Source of the DNA: Desulfocapsa sulfexigens
Lineage (GTDB): Bacteria; Desulfobacterota; Desulfobulbia; Desulfobulbales; Desulfocapsaceae
Length of the DNA stretch: 43,013 nt
Assembly (NCBI GenBank): GCA_015662865.1
Contig: DQTH01000024.1
Span: 1-43,013 of the forward strand
Direction of reading: 5' to 3'
The translations under genes and the position numbers were made by a program. Shown piece after piece: positions 29,501-36,583 of this stretch; the stretch's first letter is position 1; every line of letters starts with the position of its first letter. Below the pieces are notes generated by a model that had not been told where the DNA came from, ran no database searches, and worked only from the letters and a program-made list of their open reading frames with translations.

Positions 29501-29684
29501 CTCCTGGAGGAAAAGAGATGGTGGCCGTTGCCTGCATGGAGTGTCGGGTTGGTTGGAAGCTGATATCAAGGTGATAGGCGGGAGTATCTGCAAAGCTTGA
29601 GCTGGCGCAAAAAATGCCCAGAAACAAGACTCCCCAGAATGTAATGGCTAAAGGGGAAAACCGAAATTTATAATTTGTGTTCAC
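26592..29684 (-). CDS. Exported M1-like peptidase fused to ChaN and PDZ domains
   Basis: A 1030-residue exported protein with a signal peptide (residues ~10-32, cut near SFA-DT). The first half is an M1-type gluzincin: HEILH at 278-282, downstream Glu300 in NWCEG, and Tyr362 in AVGYSRAAM at the expected catalytic tyrosine place. The GAMEN exopeptidase motif is not recognisable; the equivalent stretch reads SGFGMPTYTLLG. The spacing from the second His to Glu300 is 17 residues against the usual 18. Residues ~671-905 are a ChaN (TIKI/TraB-like) domain, with LGETHDS (His693), AMEMFPE and AGSQHTR (His878). A PDZ domain (~935-1020) ends the protein. ChaN proteins are linked to heme/iron handling in some bacteria; what the fusion does is unknown. 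It is cotranscribed with the Cdd1-like gene. Confidence 0.85.
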   Translation of the reverse strand: MNTNYKFRFSPLAITFWGVLFLGIFCASSSFADTPAYHLDISFQPTRHSMQATATISFPPGEEWQLYTGDLNIQEIILQEKGKKPFSMPMPQSNIIHMYGSRNSQQVTISYSLTVPPGAVNNRISTDGIALTDGWHPLPEQDMLFSVTATLPQGFAGISESDNLPQQLPNGVMTTSFSQPVRSIHFVAGPYQVRKENIRKGLTLSTWFFEEDTQLSREYLDAARAYVLRYEEEIGPFPYKHYAIVANRLPSGFGMPTYTLLGQMVLRLPFIKETSLGHEILHSWFGNSVDVADNSGNWCEGLTSYLADFSFAADKGEGAAHRKAALINYQNYVHTETAFPLQDFHSASHNQPMAKAIRAVGYSRAAMLFHQLRGLLGPEDFFQGLRHLISLHKGHDASWMDIQTSFEAVSDKDLKNFFSQQLTRTDIPGFKVSNTHTDDSQDYTTLFFRLHQTTEEPYSLNVPIRVTTASGEQDFIREITEKETEISITLTESPLSFTIDPEYDLFRTLAPSEYPPVWSAFLGAKNKLLIPGTEQETSSLAPFIKWAEKQGWTVVDDQSVTNQQLSENSLLFLGSGSAAFRSLFGNSTTAEDGFHLRVKNNPLNSAEVAVLLSGSSTEETRAALYKLSHYGKYSSLSFSKGRVQTKEILPKANGMMYQVENLPNGGSTTAINSFEQIITELAKNRVIYLGETHDSMADHLLQMRIVQSLKKKGLDIAIAMEMFPESSQQALDDYLKKQSDMAEATFLRASKWFEIWRYDWRLFRPIFNFCRRENIPVYGINVDRKIVSSVFSEGNTDELSEEQLKTVAPERDLSMEGYVERLSTVHGFHAESPHGKDKGIAGFVQSQAIWDESMAENIADILAQNPGKTVVVIAGSQHTRKDSGIPPRVARRIKVSQASVLNLYASNSPADPAIQADYFFLSEPLILEAKGKIGIILDPVKKEDGEEYLRISGLSHAGKAKEAGIKEKDIIATINGQPAKNMEDIGILMMDAKAGDILKMTVQRKDKDGELQEIEISVELSDMTKPPNYP

Positions 29685-29784
29685 ATCTTTCTCCGTGGAA
29701 AGGAATATGGTAGCATTAGAAAACTGCTCATCATTGTATCATATCGTTCTCTTTCCCTCACAAAAAAATGATTGATTCCCATTC

Positions 29785-31464
29785 ATGCATATTAAACTTG
29801 TTGCCATAAACGGACGTTTTACCCATTCCTCCCTTGCCCTGTTTCATGTCCGAAACGAGCTGGAATCCAATTGTCCGGATATCAGTAGTGAAATTCTGCA
29901 ACTGACTATCCGCGATCCATACTACGAAGTTTTGCTGCAACTCAGCCGGAACACACCCGATGCAGTATTCTTTTCTGCATCGGTCTGGAACTCGGAAAAA
30001 GTGGAGAACCTGATTACTGATCTGAAATCACTGCTGCCTTCCTGCATGTTAGTGGTGGGTGGACCTCAGGCAGAGGTTGTGGGAAGCAACCTGGGGGAGG
30101 ATACCTGTACTGTTGTTCGAGGGGCTGTCGAAACAGTGGAAAAAAGTTTTTACAGTGATCTGCTGGAAAGCAGTTTGTGTTCTCATTACGGAAGATCATT
30201 TTTTCATGAAAAGAATGCACCTTTTGCCTCTCCCTATCGGGAAAGCGATTTTGATACCCATCTGAAAAATAGAAATATCTATTACGAAAGCTCCCGTGGC
30301 TGTCCATTTTCCTGCACCTATTGCCTTTCCTCTGCTGAAAACGGAACTGTCCACAAGGACCTGACGCAGGTGCGACAGGAACTGGATCAGATCATGGCCC
30401 ATGATACAAAAGTGCTGCGTTTTGTGGATCGAACTTTCAATGACCGGCCTGAGAGAGCCCTGGCAATCTGGCAGCTTGTGCTGGAGTATGAATCTGAAAC
30501 ACTTTTTCATTTTGAGATTGCACCGGATCGTATCAGTGAAGAGATGTTTGCCTTCCTGGCCACTGTTCCCCCTGGAAGATTCCAGTTTGAGATAGGTATC
30601 CAATCCACCCATGAGCCAACTCTAAAAGCGATCAATCGACGGATTGACCCGGCTGTTGCCCATGATACTGTTTCGCGGCTTGCAGCTTTAGACAACATCC
30701 ACCTCCATGCGGATTTGATTCTGGGACTTCCCTTTGAGACAGAGGGTAGTTTTTTGAAATCATTCGCTGATATTTTTGCAATGGGTCCTCACTATATCCA
30801 GATGGGCCTGCTGAAACTGCTTCCTGATACAGAGATAAGCCATGATGCCGAAGTATACAGCTACCGCTACTGCAGTAAGCCGCCCTATTCTGTGCTGGCC
30901 AGTAAATGGCTGGATGCAGAGAGTCTGCAGGATTTATACTGGTTTTGCGAGTGTGTGGAAAAGTTTTATAATAATCGCTACTTCCCGTCTCTGTGGAGTT
31001 ATCTGCGCAGGAGTAATGAAGACATCAGTGGATTTTTTATGGGACTTTTGAAACTTGCCCATGAGCACAGGCTTTTTCAGCTGGCTGCGACACAGGAACT
31101 GTTGTGCATTCTTTTAGTGAAATCCCTGGCAGCCAGAAAAGATGGGCAGCTTATTCGTGAACTGCTTGTTTTTGACTGGCTTTCATGTGGCCTGAAAAAG
31201 CTTCCTTCCTGCCTTGCAACTGGGGATGAAAAGGCACGGCTTTTAAAAGACAGGCTTTACCGGGAGCTGCCAATGGATATTCCTGCGCTCTATTCCAGAA
31301 AAGAGAGGAACAGATTTTTTAAACAAACGGTTTTTTATCAGTTCTCCGCTGAATGCCTCAAGGAATTGGGTTATCCGGGAGTTGGAGCAGGATGTTTTTC
31401 TTTTTTGCAGGAAAGAGAAAAAAGCCTCACGCAATTACAAAAAACTGTTCTTCTTCCCGTTTGA
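29785..31464 (+). CDS. B12-binding-domain radical SAM protein (DUF4080-type)
   Basis: A 559-residue enzyme. The N-terminal ~140 residues form a cobalamin-binding Rossmann-like domain (VAINGRFTHSSLALFHVRNEL, VFFSASVWNSE, VVGGPQAE). The radical SAM core follows with SSRGCPFSCTYCLSS (CxxxCxxC) near residue 175. A C-terminal helical part resembles DUF4080. These enzymes use methylcobalamin or adenosyl radicals for methylation or rearrangement, and the substrate is unknown. It is divergent from the M1-ChaN gene across a 100-base spacer and stands alone on its strand. Confidence 0.88.
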   Translation: MHIKLVAINGRFTHSSLALFHVRNELESNCPDISSEILQLTIRDPYYEVLLQLSRNTPDAVFFSASVWNSEKVENLITDLKSLLPSCMLVVGGPQAEVVGSNLGEDTCTVVRGAVETVEKSFYSDLLESSLCSHYGRSFFHEKNAPFASPYRESDFDTHLKNRNIYYESSRGCPFSCTYCLSSAENGTVHKDLTQVRQELDQIMAHDTKVLRFVDRTFNDRPERALAIWQLVLEYESETLFHFEIAPDRISEEMFAFLATVPPGRFQFEIGIQSTHEPTLKAINRRIDPAVAHDTVSRLAALDNIHLHADLILGLPFETEGSFLKSFADIFAMGPHYIQMGLLKLLPDTEISHDAEVYSYRYCSKPPYSVLASKWLDAESLQDLYWFCECVEKFYNNRYFPSLWSYLRRSNEDISGFFMGLLKLAHEHRLFQLAATQELLCILLVKSLAARKDGQLIRELLVFDWLSCGLKKLPSCLATGDEKARLLKDRLYRELPMDIPALYSRKERNRFFKQTVFYQFSAECLKELGYPGVGAGCFSFLQEREKSLTQLQKTVLLPV

Positions 31465-31592
31465 ACCCCGTAGAATAAAAAGCATTTGTGTTAGAGAACG
31501 AAATGCGATACAAAAAGGTAGGGTTCTTTAATTTTACTCCTTAAAGTACTTCCTGCAAGATGCCTGTTGTGTAAGGTTCGCGGCTTGAATTT

Positions 31593-31776
31593 GGGCCGAA
31601 TTTCTTAAGGCCACCTTAAAATCGGGTAAAATAGCAATTTTTTTGTTCCTGACAGCCTTGTTGAAACTGGATTCCCGCCTTCGCGGGAATGACACATAGC
31701 CGAGCCCGTGTTACTCCCACGAATGCGGGAGTCCAGAATGTTACGGGCTGAATTTCATTAATAGCCACTTAAATTT
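31593..31776. repeat. Imperfect direct repeats flanking an inverted-repeat element
   Basis: A ~30-base sequence occurs twice in the spacer before the dehydrogenase gene: 31593-31622 (GGGCCGAATTTCTTAA then GGCCACCTTAAA) and 31745-31776 (GGGCTGAATTTCATTAA then AGCCACTTAAA). The second copy sits ~65 bases before the start codon. The pair brackets the inverted-repeat element at 31667-31736. Nothing gene-like is seen elsewhere in the 376-base gap. Confidence 0.5.
31667..31736. repeat. 70-bp inverted-repeat element (REP/MITE-like)
   Basis: Two 27-base arms (31667-31693 beginning CTGGATTCCCGCCTTCGCGG; 31710-31736) are near-exact reverse complements separated by 16 bases. Each arm is itself partly palindromic (CCCGCCTTCGCGGG). 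This TTCCCGC...GCGGGAA type is a common dispersed non-coding repeat in proteobacteria and relatives. Confidence 0.8.
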
Positions 31777-31840
31777 TTAATATATTCATACCAGCATATT
31801 GATACCGTAAACGCAGATTTGCGATCAAAGAGAGGACAAG

Positions 31841-33022
31841 ATGACTTCGTTTAGAATTAAAACCATTAATGCCATAGCCCCTGAAGGACTAGAGCTTCTC
31901 GGGGATGATTATTCTGTGAATCCTGATGATGACAATCCCCATGGAATTGTTGTTCGCAGTTCTCAGGTGGATGTTGATGACTTTCCCGAACTGCTTGCTC
32001 TGGCAAGAGCTGGAGCCGGAGTAAATAATATTACTGTGGGCAAGGCCACTGAAAAAGGAATTTGCGTGTTCAATACTCCCGGAGCCAATGCCAATGCTGT
32101 TGTTGACCTGGTCTTTCCCATGATCGGAATCTGGCTGCGGAATATTTATCAGGGAATTGCTTTCTGCAAGTCACTTGCCGATGTGCCACCGGATCAGGTG
32201 AATGGTGAAGTTGAGAGTCGTAAAGCCGCCTTTCGCGGGGTGGAAATTGCCGGAAAAACACTTGGAGTTGTCGGTCTGGGACAGATTGGCGTGAGGTTGG
32301 CCAATGGCGGCATTCAACGATTTATGAAAGTGTATGGTTTTGATCCTTTCCCAAGCCTTGACAATATTCATAATCTTATGCCTGAAGTAACAGTAACCCG
32401 TGCCGTGCGCGATACTCTGGTTCATTCTGATATTGTCAGTCTGCACTTACCGGTTAATGAGAAAACCATAGGAATGGTCAATGCAGAATTTATTGCCGAG
32501 ATGAAACCCGGCGCAATTCTTGTTAATTATGCAAGGGGGCCGATTGTTGATGAAGAAGCGGTACTTGCAGCGCTGGACTCCGGCCAACTGGCGGCTTTTA
32601 TTTCTGATTTTCCCACACCCGGTGTTATCGGGCATCCTAAAATTTTGACCACCCCCCATCTCGGGGCCTCAACTGCGGAATCTGAAGAAAACTGCTCCCG
32701 CATGGCTGTGGGAGAGTTGTCGGCATATTTGCGCTACGGTAATATCACCCATAGTGTCAATTTCCCGAATATTGAATCTATTCCTGCCTCCACAGTACGC
32801 ACTCGTTTGATTGTCATTAACAGGGATGTCCCTGGAATGATCGGTTTTGCTACAAATGTTCTGGGCAACCACGGCATTAATATTGTGAGTTTCAATAACG
32901 AATCCAATGGCAATGTTGGCTATAATATCATTGATCTTGAATCCCCGGTTGATGAGAAGATTATCGCTGAATTGGAGGCTAATGAAGATGTAGTACGAAC
33001 CAGGCAGATAATGTTTGCATGA
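31841..33022 (+). CDS. serA: D-3-phosphoglycerate dehydrogenase-like protein with ACT domain
   Basis: A 393-residue NAD-dependent 2-hydroxyacid dehydrogenase, the short SerA type. It has the nucleotide-binding motif GVVGLGQIG near residue 145, catalytic Arg in NYARGPIVDEEA, the Glu-containing ISDFPTPGV segment and His in TTPHLGAST. The C-terminal ACT-like domain (~315-393; VINRDVPGMIGFATNVLGNHGINI) probably senses serine. It would convert 3-phosphoglycerate to phosphohydroxypyruvate, the first step to serine; another 2-hydroxyacid is possible. GAGAGGA precedes the ATG. The broken sensor gene starts 20 bases downstream. Confidence 0.87.
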   Translation: MTSFRIKTINAIAPEGLELLGDDYSVNPDDDNPHGIVVRSSQVDVDDFPELLALARAGAGVNNITVGKATEKGICVFNTPGANANAVVDLVFPMIGIWLRNIYQGIAFCKSLADVPPDQVNGEVESRKAAFRGVEIAGKTLGVVGLGQIGVRLANGGIQRFMKVYGFDPFPSLDNIHNLMPEVTVTRAVRDTLVHSDIVSLHLPVNEKTIGMVNAEFIAEMKPGAILVNYARGPIVDEEAVLAALDSGQLAAFISDFPTPGVIGHPKILTTPHLGASTAESEENCSRMAVGELSAYLRYGNITHSVNFPNIESIPASTVRTRLIVINRDVPGMIGFATNVLGNHGINIVSFNNESNGNVGYNIIDLESPVDEKIIAELEANEDVVRTRQIMFA

Positions 33023-33041
33023 CAGGGAAAAAGGAGAAGAG

Positions 33042-33924
33042 ATGAGTATTAGGGTACGTTTTATTGTTATTATCGGAGCACTCAGTCTGCTGGCCAGTGT
33101 TGTACTGGCCTATGCCAGTTATCAGTTCAGCATAAAAAATGCAATGGCCGAAGCGAGGAATCAGGGTGATATAGTTTTTAAAATGATTGATTCTGTAAGG
33201 GATAATTTTCTAGAAACTCAAAGACCTTTGATACGTGAACTGGTAGAGGATGATCGATTTTATCCGGAGATTATGTCCGGTTTTGCAATTACACGTAATG
33301 TTTGGGAAGTATTTGAGAAGACTTTTCCAACATATAAATATAAACCTGCAACTCTTAATCCCCGATACCCTGCACACACAGCTGATGATGATGAAAAGAA
33401 ATTGATAGCTTCATTTGAAGCTGATAAATCAATGAAAAATATTGAAGGCCTTATGGAGAAAAAAAGGACAACAATATTACTATTTTGCCAAACCCGTTGT
33501 CGCCGGTGGAAAGTGTTTGCGTTGTCACTCTACTCCTGATCGTGCCCCTAAAGATATCGTTGAAATTTATGGAACTGACAACGGTTACAACTGGCAGAAA
33601 GGACAGGTGATTGCAACGGCCATTGTCTATATTCCAATGGATAATGCCCTGGCAGTGGCAAAGAAAACAGCCACAACCCTGTTTACCATTGGAAGTGCTG
33701 GAATTATCCTTCTTATGGGAATAATCTGGCTCTTTTTGAGTAACGGAGTTGTTGCACCACTGACCAAGCTTCAGAAGAAAACCACTCAGATCAGTCTTGG
33801 CAAGGAACTTGACGAAGACATCGGAGTAAGTAGCAAAGATGAAATTGGTGATTTGGCAAAAGCGATTGACAGGCTGCGAATAAGTACTGCTAAACTTCTG
33901 GAACGTTGCGCAGGAAGGAAATAA
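33042..33924 (+). pseudogene. DUF3365 (Tll0287-like) heme-c sensor with HAMP domain, split by a frameshift
   Basis: Two overlapping frames together encode one 293-residue membrane sensor. Frame one starts at ATG 33042 (GGAG upstream) with a membrane helix (residues ~5-25) and a periplasmic DUF3365 domain (FAITRNVWEVF, PRYPAHTADD). At an A7 run (33459-33465) the sense frame shifts by one. Removing one A gives EKKGQQYYYFAKPVV, the CLRCH heme-c site (CxxCH), a second membrane helix (~210-232) and a HAMP domain ending KDEIGDLAKAIDRLR. As written, the first frame ends at 33539 without heme site, second helix or HAMP. This is either a real mutation, a slip-prone phase-variable tract, or a sequence error in the homopolymer. 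It lacks its own kinase or receptor output domain. Confidence 0.82.
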
Positions 33925-33958
33925 TGTCTGGTGTAGATTGAGCTATTAAAAATCTTAT

Positions 33959-33980
33959 GGAGCCTGTTTTTACAGGCTCC
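33959..33980. terminator. Hairpin downstream of the sensor gene
   Basis: A perfect 8-bp stem GGAGCCTG / CAGGCTCC with a 6-base loop lies 34 bases after the stop. No T-tract follows, so the terminator call is tentative. The remaining ~230 bases up to the roadblock gene hold no convincing gene. Confidence 0.4.
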
Positions 33981-34214
33981 TGAAAAAGCACCATGACAAT
34001 CTGTTATCTGTTGTAAAAGAACATAAAAAGACAGATTAAAGTGGTTTTGTTTGTCGTTATTATTCAATGGCCAGGGTGATATTTCTCCAATGCTGATTTG
34101 ATTTTCAGCTTTGTCACCTTGGCTTTTTTTCCTTTCAGGCATCGTGTCAATATGATCGGGATTAATTGCCAGCATTCGCCCCACAGGACGGTGGAGAGCC
34201 TGGATAATAAGTTG

Positions 34215-34865
34215 TCAGGCGGTAAATTTATTGACTTCTGCCATAAATTTCTGTTCTAGGATTTTGTCGTCGATTTCAGAACATAAAAGCTTTGCCAGTG
34301 CCGGCAATGAAGAGAGTGAGGGTGTATTCTGTTTTGACCAGATTTCAATGTTGTCTTTCATGACAGGGCCGGCAATGGGACCAATAGTCATTGCAAGTGC
34401 TTCTTTGATCTGTTCGAGAACAGGAGCGATCTTTTCATCGATTTCAGCTTCTTCGACTTGACTTGCCTGAATTGTTTCAGCAGGACGGGAAGGTGGACTG
34501 CTGATTGGATGTGCTTTTATGGCTTGCGCCATGGCAATTTCAATATCACCGGCCAGCATTCCAGCTGTCATGGCGATTAGAGATTTGTTGGCATTGGGTT
34601 CGCAGATGAGGACCAATAGAGCTTCATTTTCTAAAGGCTTGATCATGAGCAATGATTCATTGTATTTGATTTCTATCTTTTTGAAGCCAAGCTGAGCCAT
34701 GCGACCGGTCTGAACAGTCCTGGCGAGAAGGCTACCAATAGCTTTGATATTATCTTTACGAAATATGGGTGGCATTTTACTGCCAACTACCTGCCGCTCT
34801 CCACTATAAACGAAGCAGCCGAAAACCCCGGGTAGAGCTGTTATTTCCTGAAGCAATGAATCCAT
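34215..34865 (-). CDS. Roadblock/LC7-domain protein with C-terminal DUF8082-like domain
   Basis: A 216-residue cytosolic protein. Residues 1-110 resemble the roadblock/LC7 fold of MglB-type regulators: start MDSLLQEITALPGVFGCFVY, core GFKKIEIKYNESLLMIKPL, then a hydrophobic LVLICEPNANKSLIAMTAGML. A proline-rich linker (~115-130) leads to a C-terminal helical domain with IGPIAGPVMKDNIEIW and LPALAKLLCSEI, resembling the domain now called DUF8082. Roadblock proteins dimerise and regulate small GTPases or serve as signalling scaffolds. It lies downstream of the response regulator on the same strand, and both end products share the roadblock fold. Confidence 0.7.
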   Translation of the reverse strand: MDSLLQEITALPGVFGCFVYSGERQVVGSKMPPIFRKDNIKAIGSLLARTVQTGRMAQLGFKKIEIKYNESLLMIKPLENEALLVLICEPNANKSLIAMTAGMLAGDIEIAMAQAIKAHPISSPPSRPAETIQASQVEEAEIDEKIAPVLEQIKEALAMTIGPIAGPVMKDNIEIWSKQNTPSLSSLPALAKLLCSEIDDKILEQKFMAEVNKFTA

Positions 34866-35236
34866 GATTGGTCATCCTGAAGTTGTGAAGTTTATTGTTC
34901 CATAAAAAGGTAAGCCTTCACATGCACCTCATCTTTTCACGGTCATGCCCGCCCGCATAGAGGGGCTATAGCATCCGGACGTGCCTGCAAAAATATGAGG
35001 CACCTGTGAGGAATTGAGGAACTGAGTATGTGAAAGTGAAAGCACATAGTTACAAACCCTGTGTGTGGTTCCATAAAAAGTCTTCTTTGGCGATTCAATT
35101 GTTTTCCGTTCCTTAACCGACGTTTCCCTGAGTCTCTGTTAAGCTTTTTTGGTAGAAGAATGGTTTGAGTGGAATACCATGTTCTTCAAAGGGATAACCA
35201 TGGGGTTCTGGTCGGCTGATTGTCGATCGCCGGTTC
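34866..35236. other. 371-base spacer between roadblock and response-regulator genes
   Basis: No supported gene. A 13-base direct repeat GTTCCATAAAAAG occurs twice (about 34899 and 35069). A 46-codon open minus-strand stretch next to the response-regulator stop has no start codon and no recognised similarity. Confidence 0.4.
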
Positions 35237-36406
35237 TTATATACTGATTCTGTTCAGCACAGGACGTAAGCCATCTGCAATGGGCTCGGGAGCTGTTGTG
35301 CCGCCCAGATTAAGACCAACAACAATATCCTTGCCATACAGGATCAGGAGCCTGGAATCGTTTAAAAGGGTGAAGATTGAGTACTGATCACCTGAGGCGC
35401 CTATGGCTGATCCGATTTGTTTGCTTGCCGCTGCCGCATAAGTTATAAAGCTGCCTATCTTTCCATCTGAATGGCCAGCCTGATGCAGAATGGTACCTTC
35501 CCTGGTACTGATAATGGTGCTGTTGATTTCCGGGAAGGAACTCAACAAACTGATAAACTGGGTAATTCCCGGATTTGTATTAACAATTTTGGGCTGTGAC
35601 TGAGGAGTTTTGTTCAGGCCGCCGCCTGTTTCCCCGGGGGAGGAAGCTTTCGTGGAAAGATCCAGATCCAGATCTTCCATGTTGAGAGATTCCAGGCTTC
35701 CTGTTCTATCAGAACTTGAATATAAGCCAGCTGATGTGTTGCTCTCATCTTTCCTTCGGCTTCCCTCAAGAAGGATAAAGCCAAGGGGTTTTTCAATATT
35801 CTGTTCCGTTTCCAGGCAACTGCTTTCAATCTCGATTTCTACATTCTTCCAACTGACAATGGTATAGGCAGCGTCACTTCCATTGAGATTGCGAAAACTT
35901 GCATCAAGAAGATTGCCATCCCGGAAATACAGGATACCGCTTTTGCTTCCGGCATGGATGGTAAGTGTGCATGTTTTCTTATCAATTTCTATGAGTTGGA
36001 GAAATGATGAGAGAGAAACACCTGTGATGTATCCTTTTGAGGGTCCGGCCAAACCTGTGATAATCTTTTCGACGAGTATAGCAAAATCAATGGGTTTTTC
36101 AATGTATTGGAATGTACCCATGTCTCGAAGGTTGTCTTCCATTTCCGGAGTACCAAAGGCTGTCATGACAATTACAGGAACGTTTGAGTAATCACGAGTC
36201 AGGAGGGCCAGGAGTTCAAAACCATCCATGCGTGGCATTTTCAGATCAGTGAGCACCAGGCTGATCTTTTCTGTTTGCAGGATTTCCATCGCTTCCAGTC
36301 CATCACCTGCAGTGGCGATGGTGAAATTGTCTTCATAGGCTTTAAATCCGTCAATCAGACTGTGCAGGAAACTTTCGTCATCATCAACGATTAAAACTCT
36401 TTTCAT
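35237..36406 (-). CDS. Response regulator with DUF4388 and C-terminal roadblock-like domain
   Basis: A 389-residue signalling protein. The receiver domain (1-120) has the acidic pocket Asp9-Asp10, phosphorylation site Asp54 (VLTDLKMP), Thr83 and Lys105 (IEKPID). Residues ~125-225 match DUF4388 (PATAN; GVSLSSFLQLIEIDKKTCTL, GILYFRDGNLLDA). An acidic, Ser-rich linker follows (~230-275). The C-terminus (~278-389) looks roadblock/LC7-like (FISLLSSFPEINSTIISTREG, LLILYGKDIVVGLNLGG). There is no DNA-binding domain, so output is probably protein-protein. It lies 177 bases downstream of the histidine kinase gene, its likely phosphodonor. Confidence 0.85.
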   Translation of the reverse strand: MKRVLIVDDDESFLHSLIDGFKAYEDNFTIATAGDGLEAMEILQTEKISLVLTDLKMPRMDGFELLALLTRDYSNVPVIVMTAFGTPEMEDNLRDMGTFQYIEKPIDFAILVEKIITGLAGPSKGYITGVSLSSFLQLIEIDKKTCTLTIHAGSKSGILYFRDGNLLDASFRNLNGSDAAYTIVSWKNVEIEIESSCLETEQNIEKPLGFILLEGSRRKDESNTSAGLYSSSDRTGSLESLNMEDLDLDLSTKASSPGETGGGLNKTPQSQPKIVNTNPGITQFISLLSSFPEINSTIISTREGTILHQAGHSDGKIGSFITYAAAASKQIGSAIGASGDQYSIFTLLNDSRLLILYGKDIVVGLNLGGTTAPEPIADGLRPVLNRISI

Positions 36407-36583
36407 GGGATACTCCGTTTTTGATCAATCGCTTATTCAATCAGTGTTAACTAACCAGCACATGTGGGACAATTGTTAGTTTGGTATGTGACTTTCGAGA
36501 GTACCTGTAACAATACCGGCAGGCACGAAAGAACACTTAAAAATACCATGGAAGCTTGCGGAATGTCCAGTGAAATTAACCTG

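Noticed and set aside
33786-34184. 132-codon minus-strand frame between sensor and roadblock genes
   Set aside because: Its second half is antisense to the HAMP-coding region, and the first half shows no known motif.
35095-35236. 46-codon minus-strand stretch reading PEPHGYPFEEHGIPLKPFF after the response-regulator stop
   Set aside because: It looks protein-like but has no start codon, is not in frame with the regulator, and no family was recognised.
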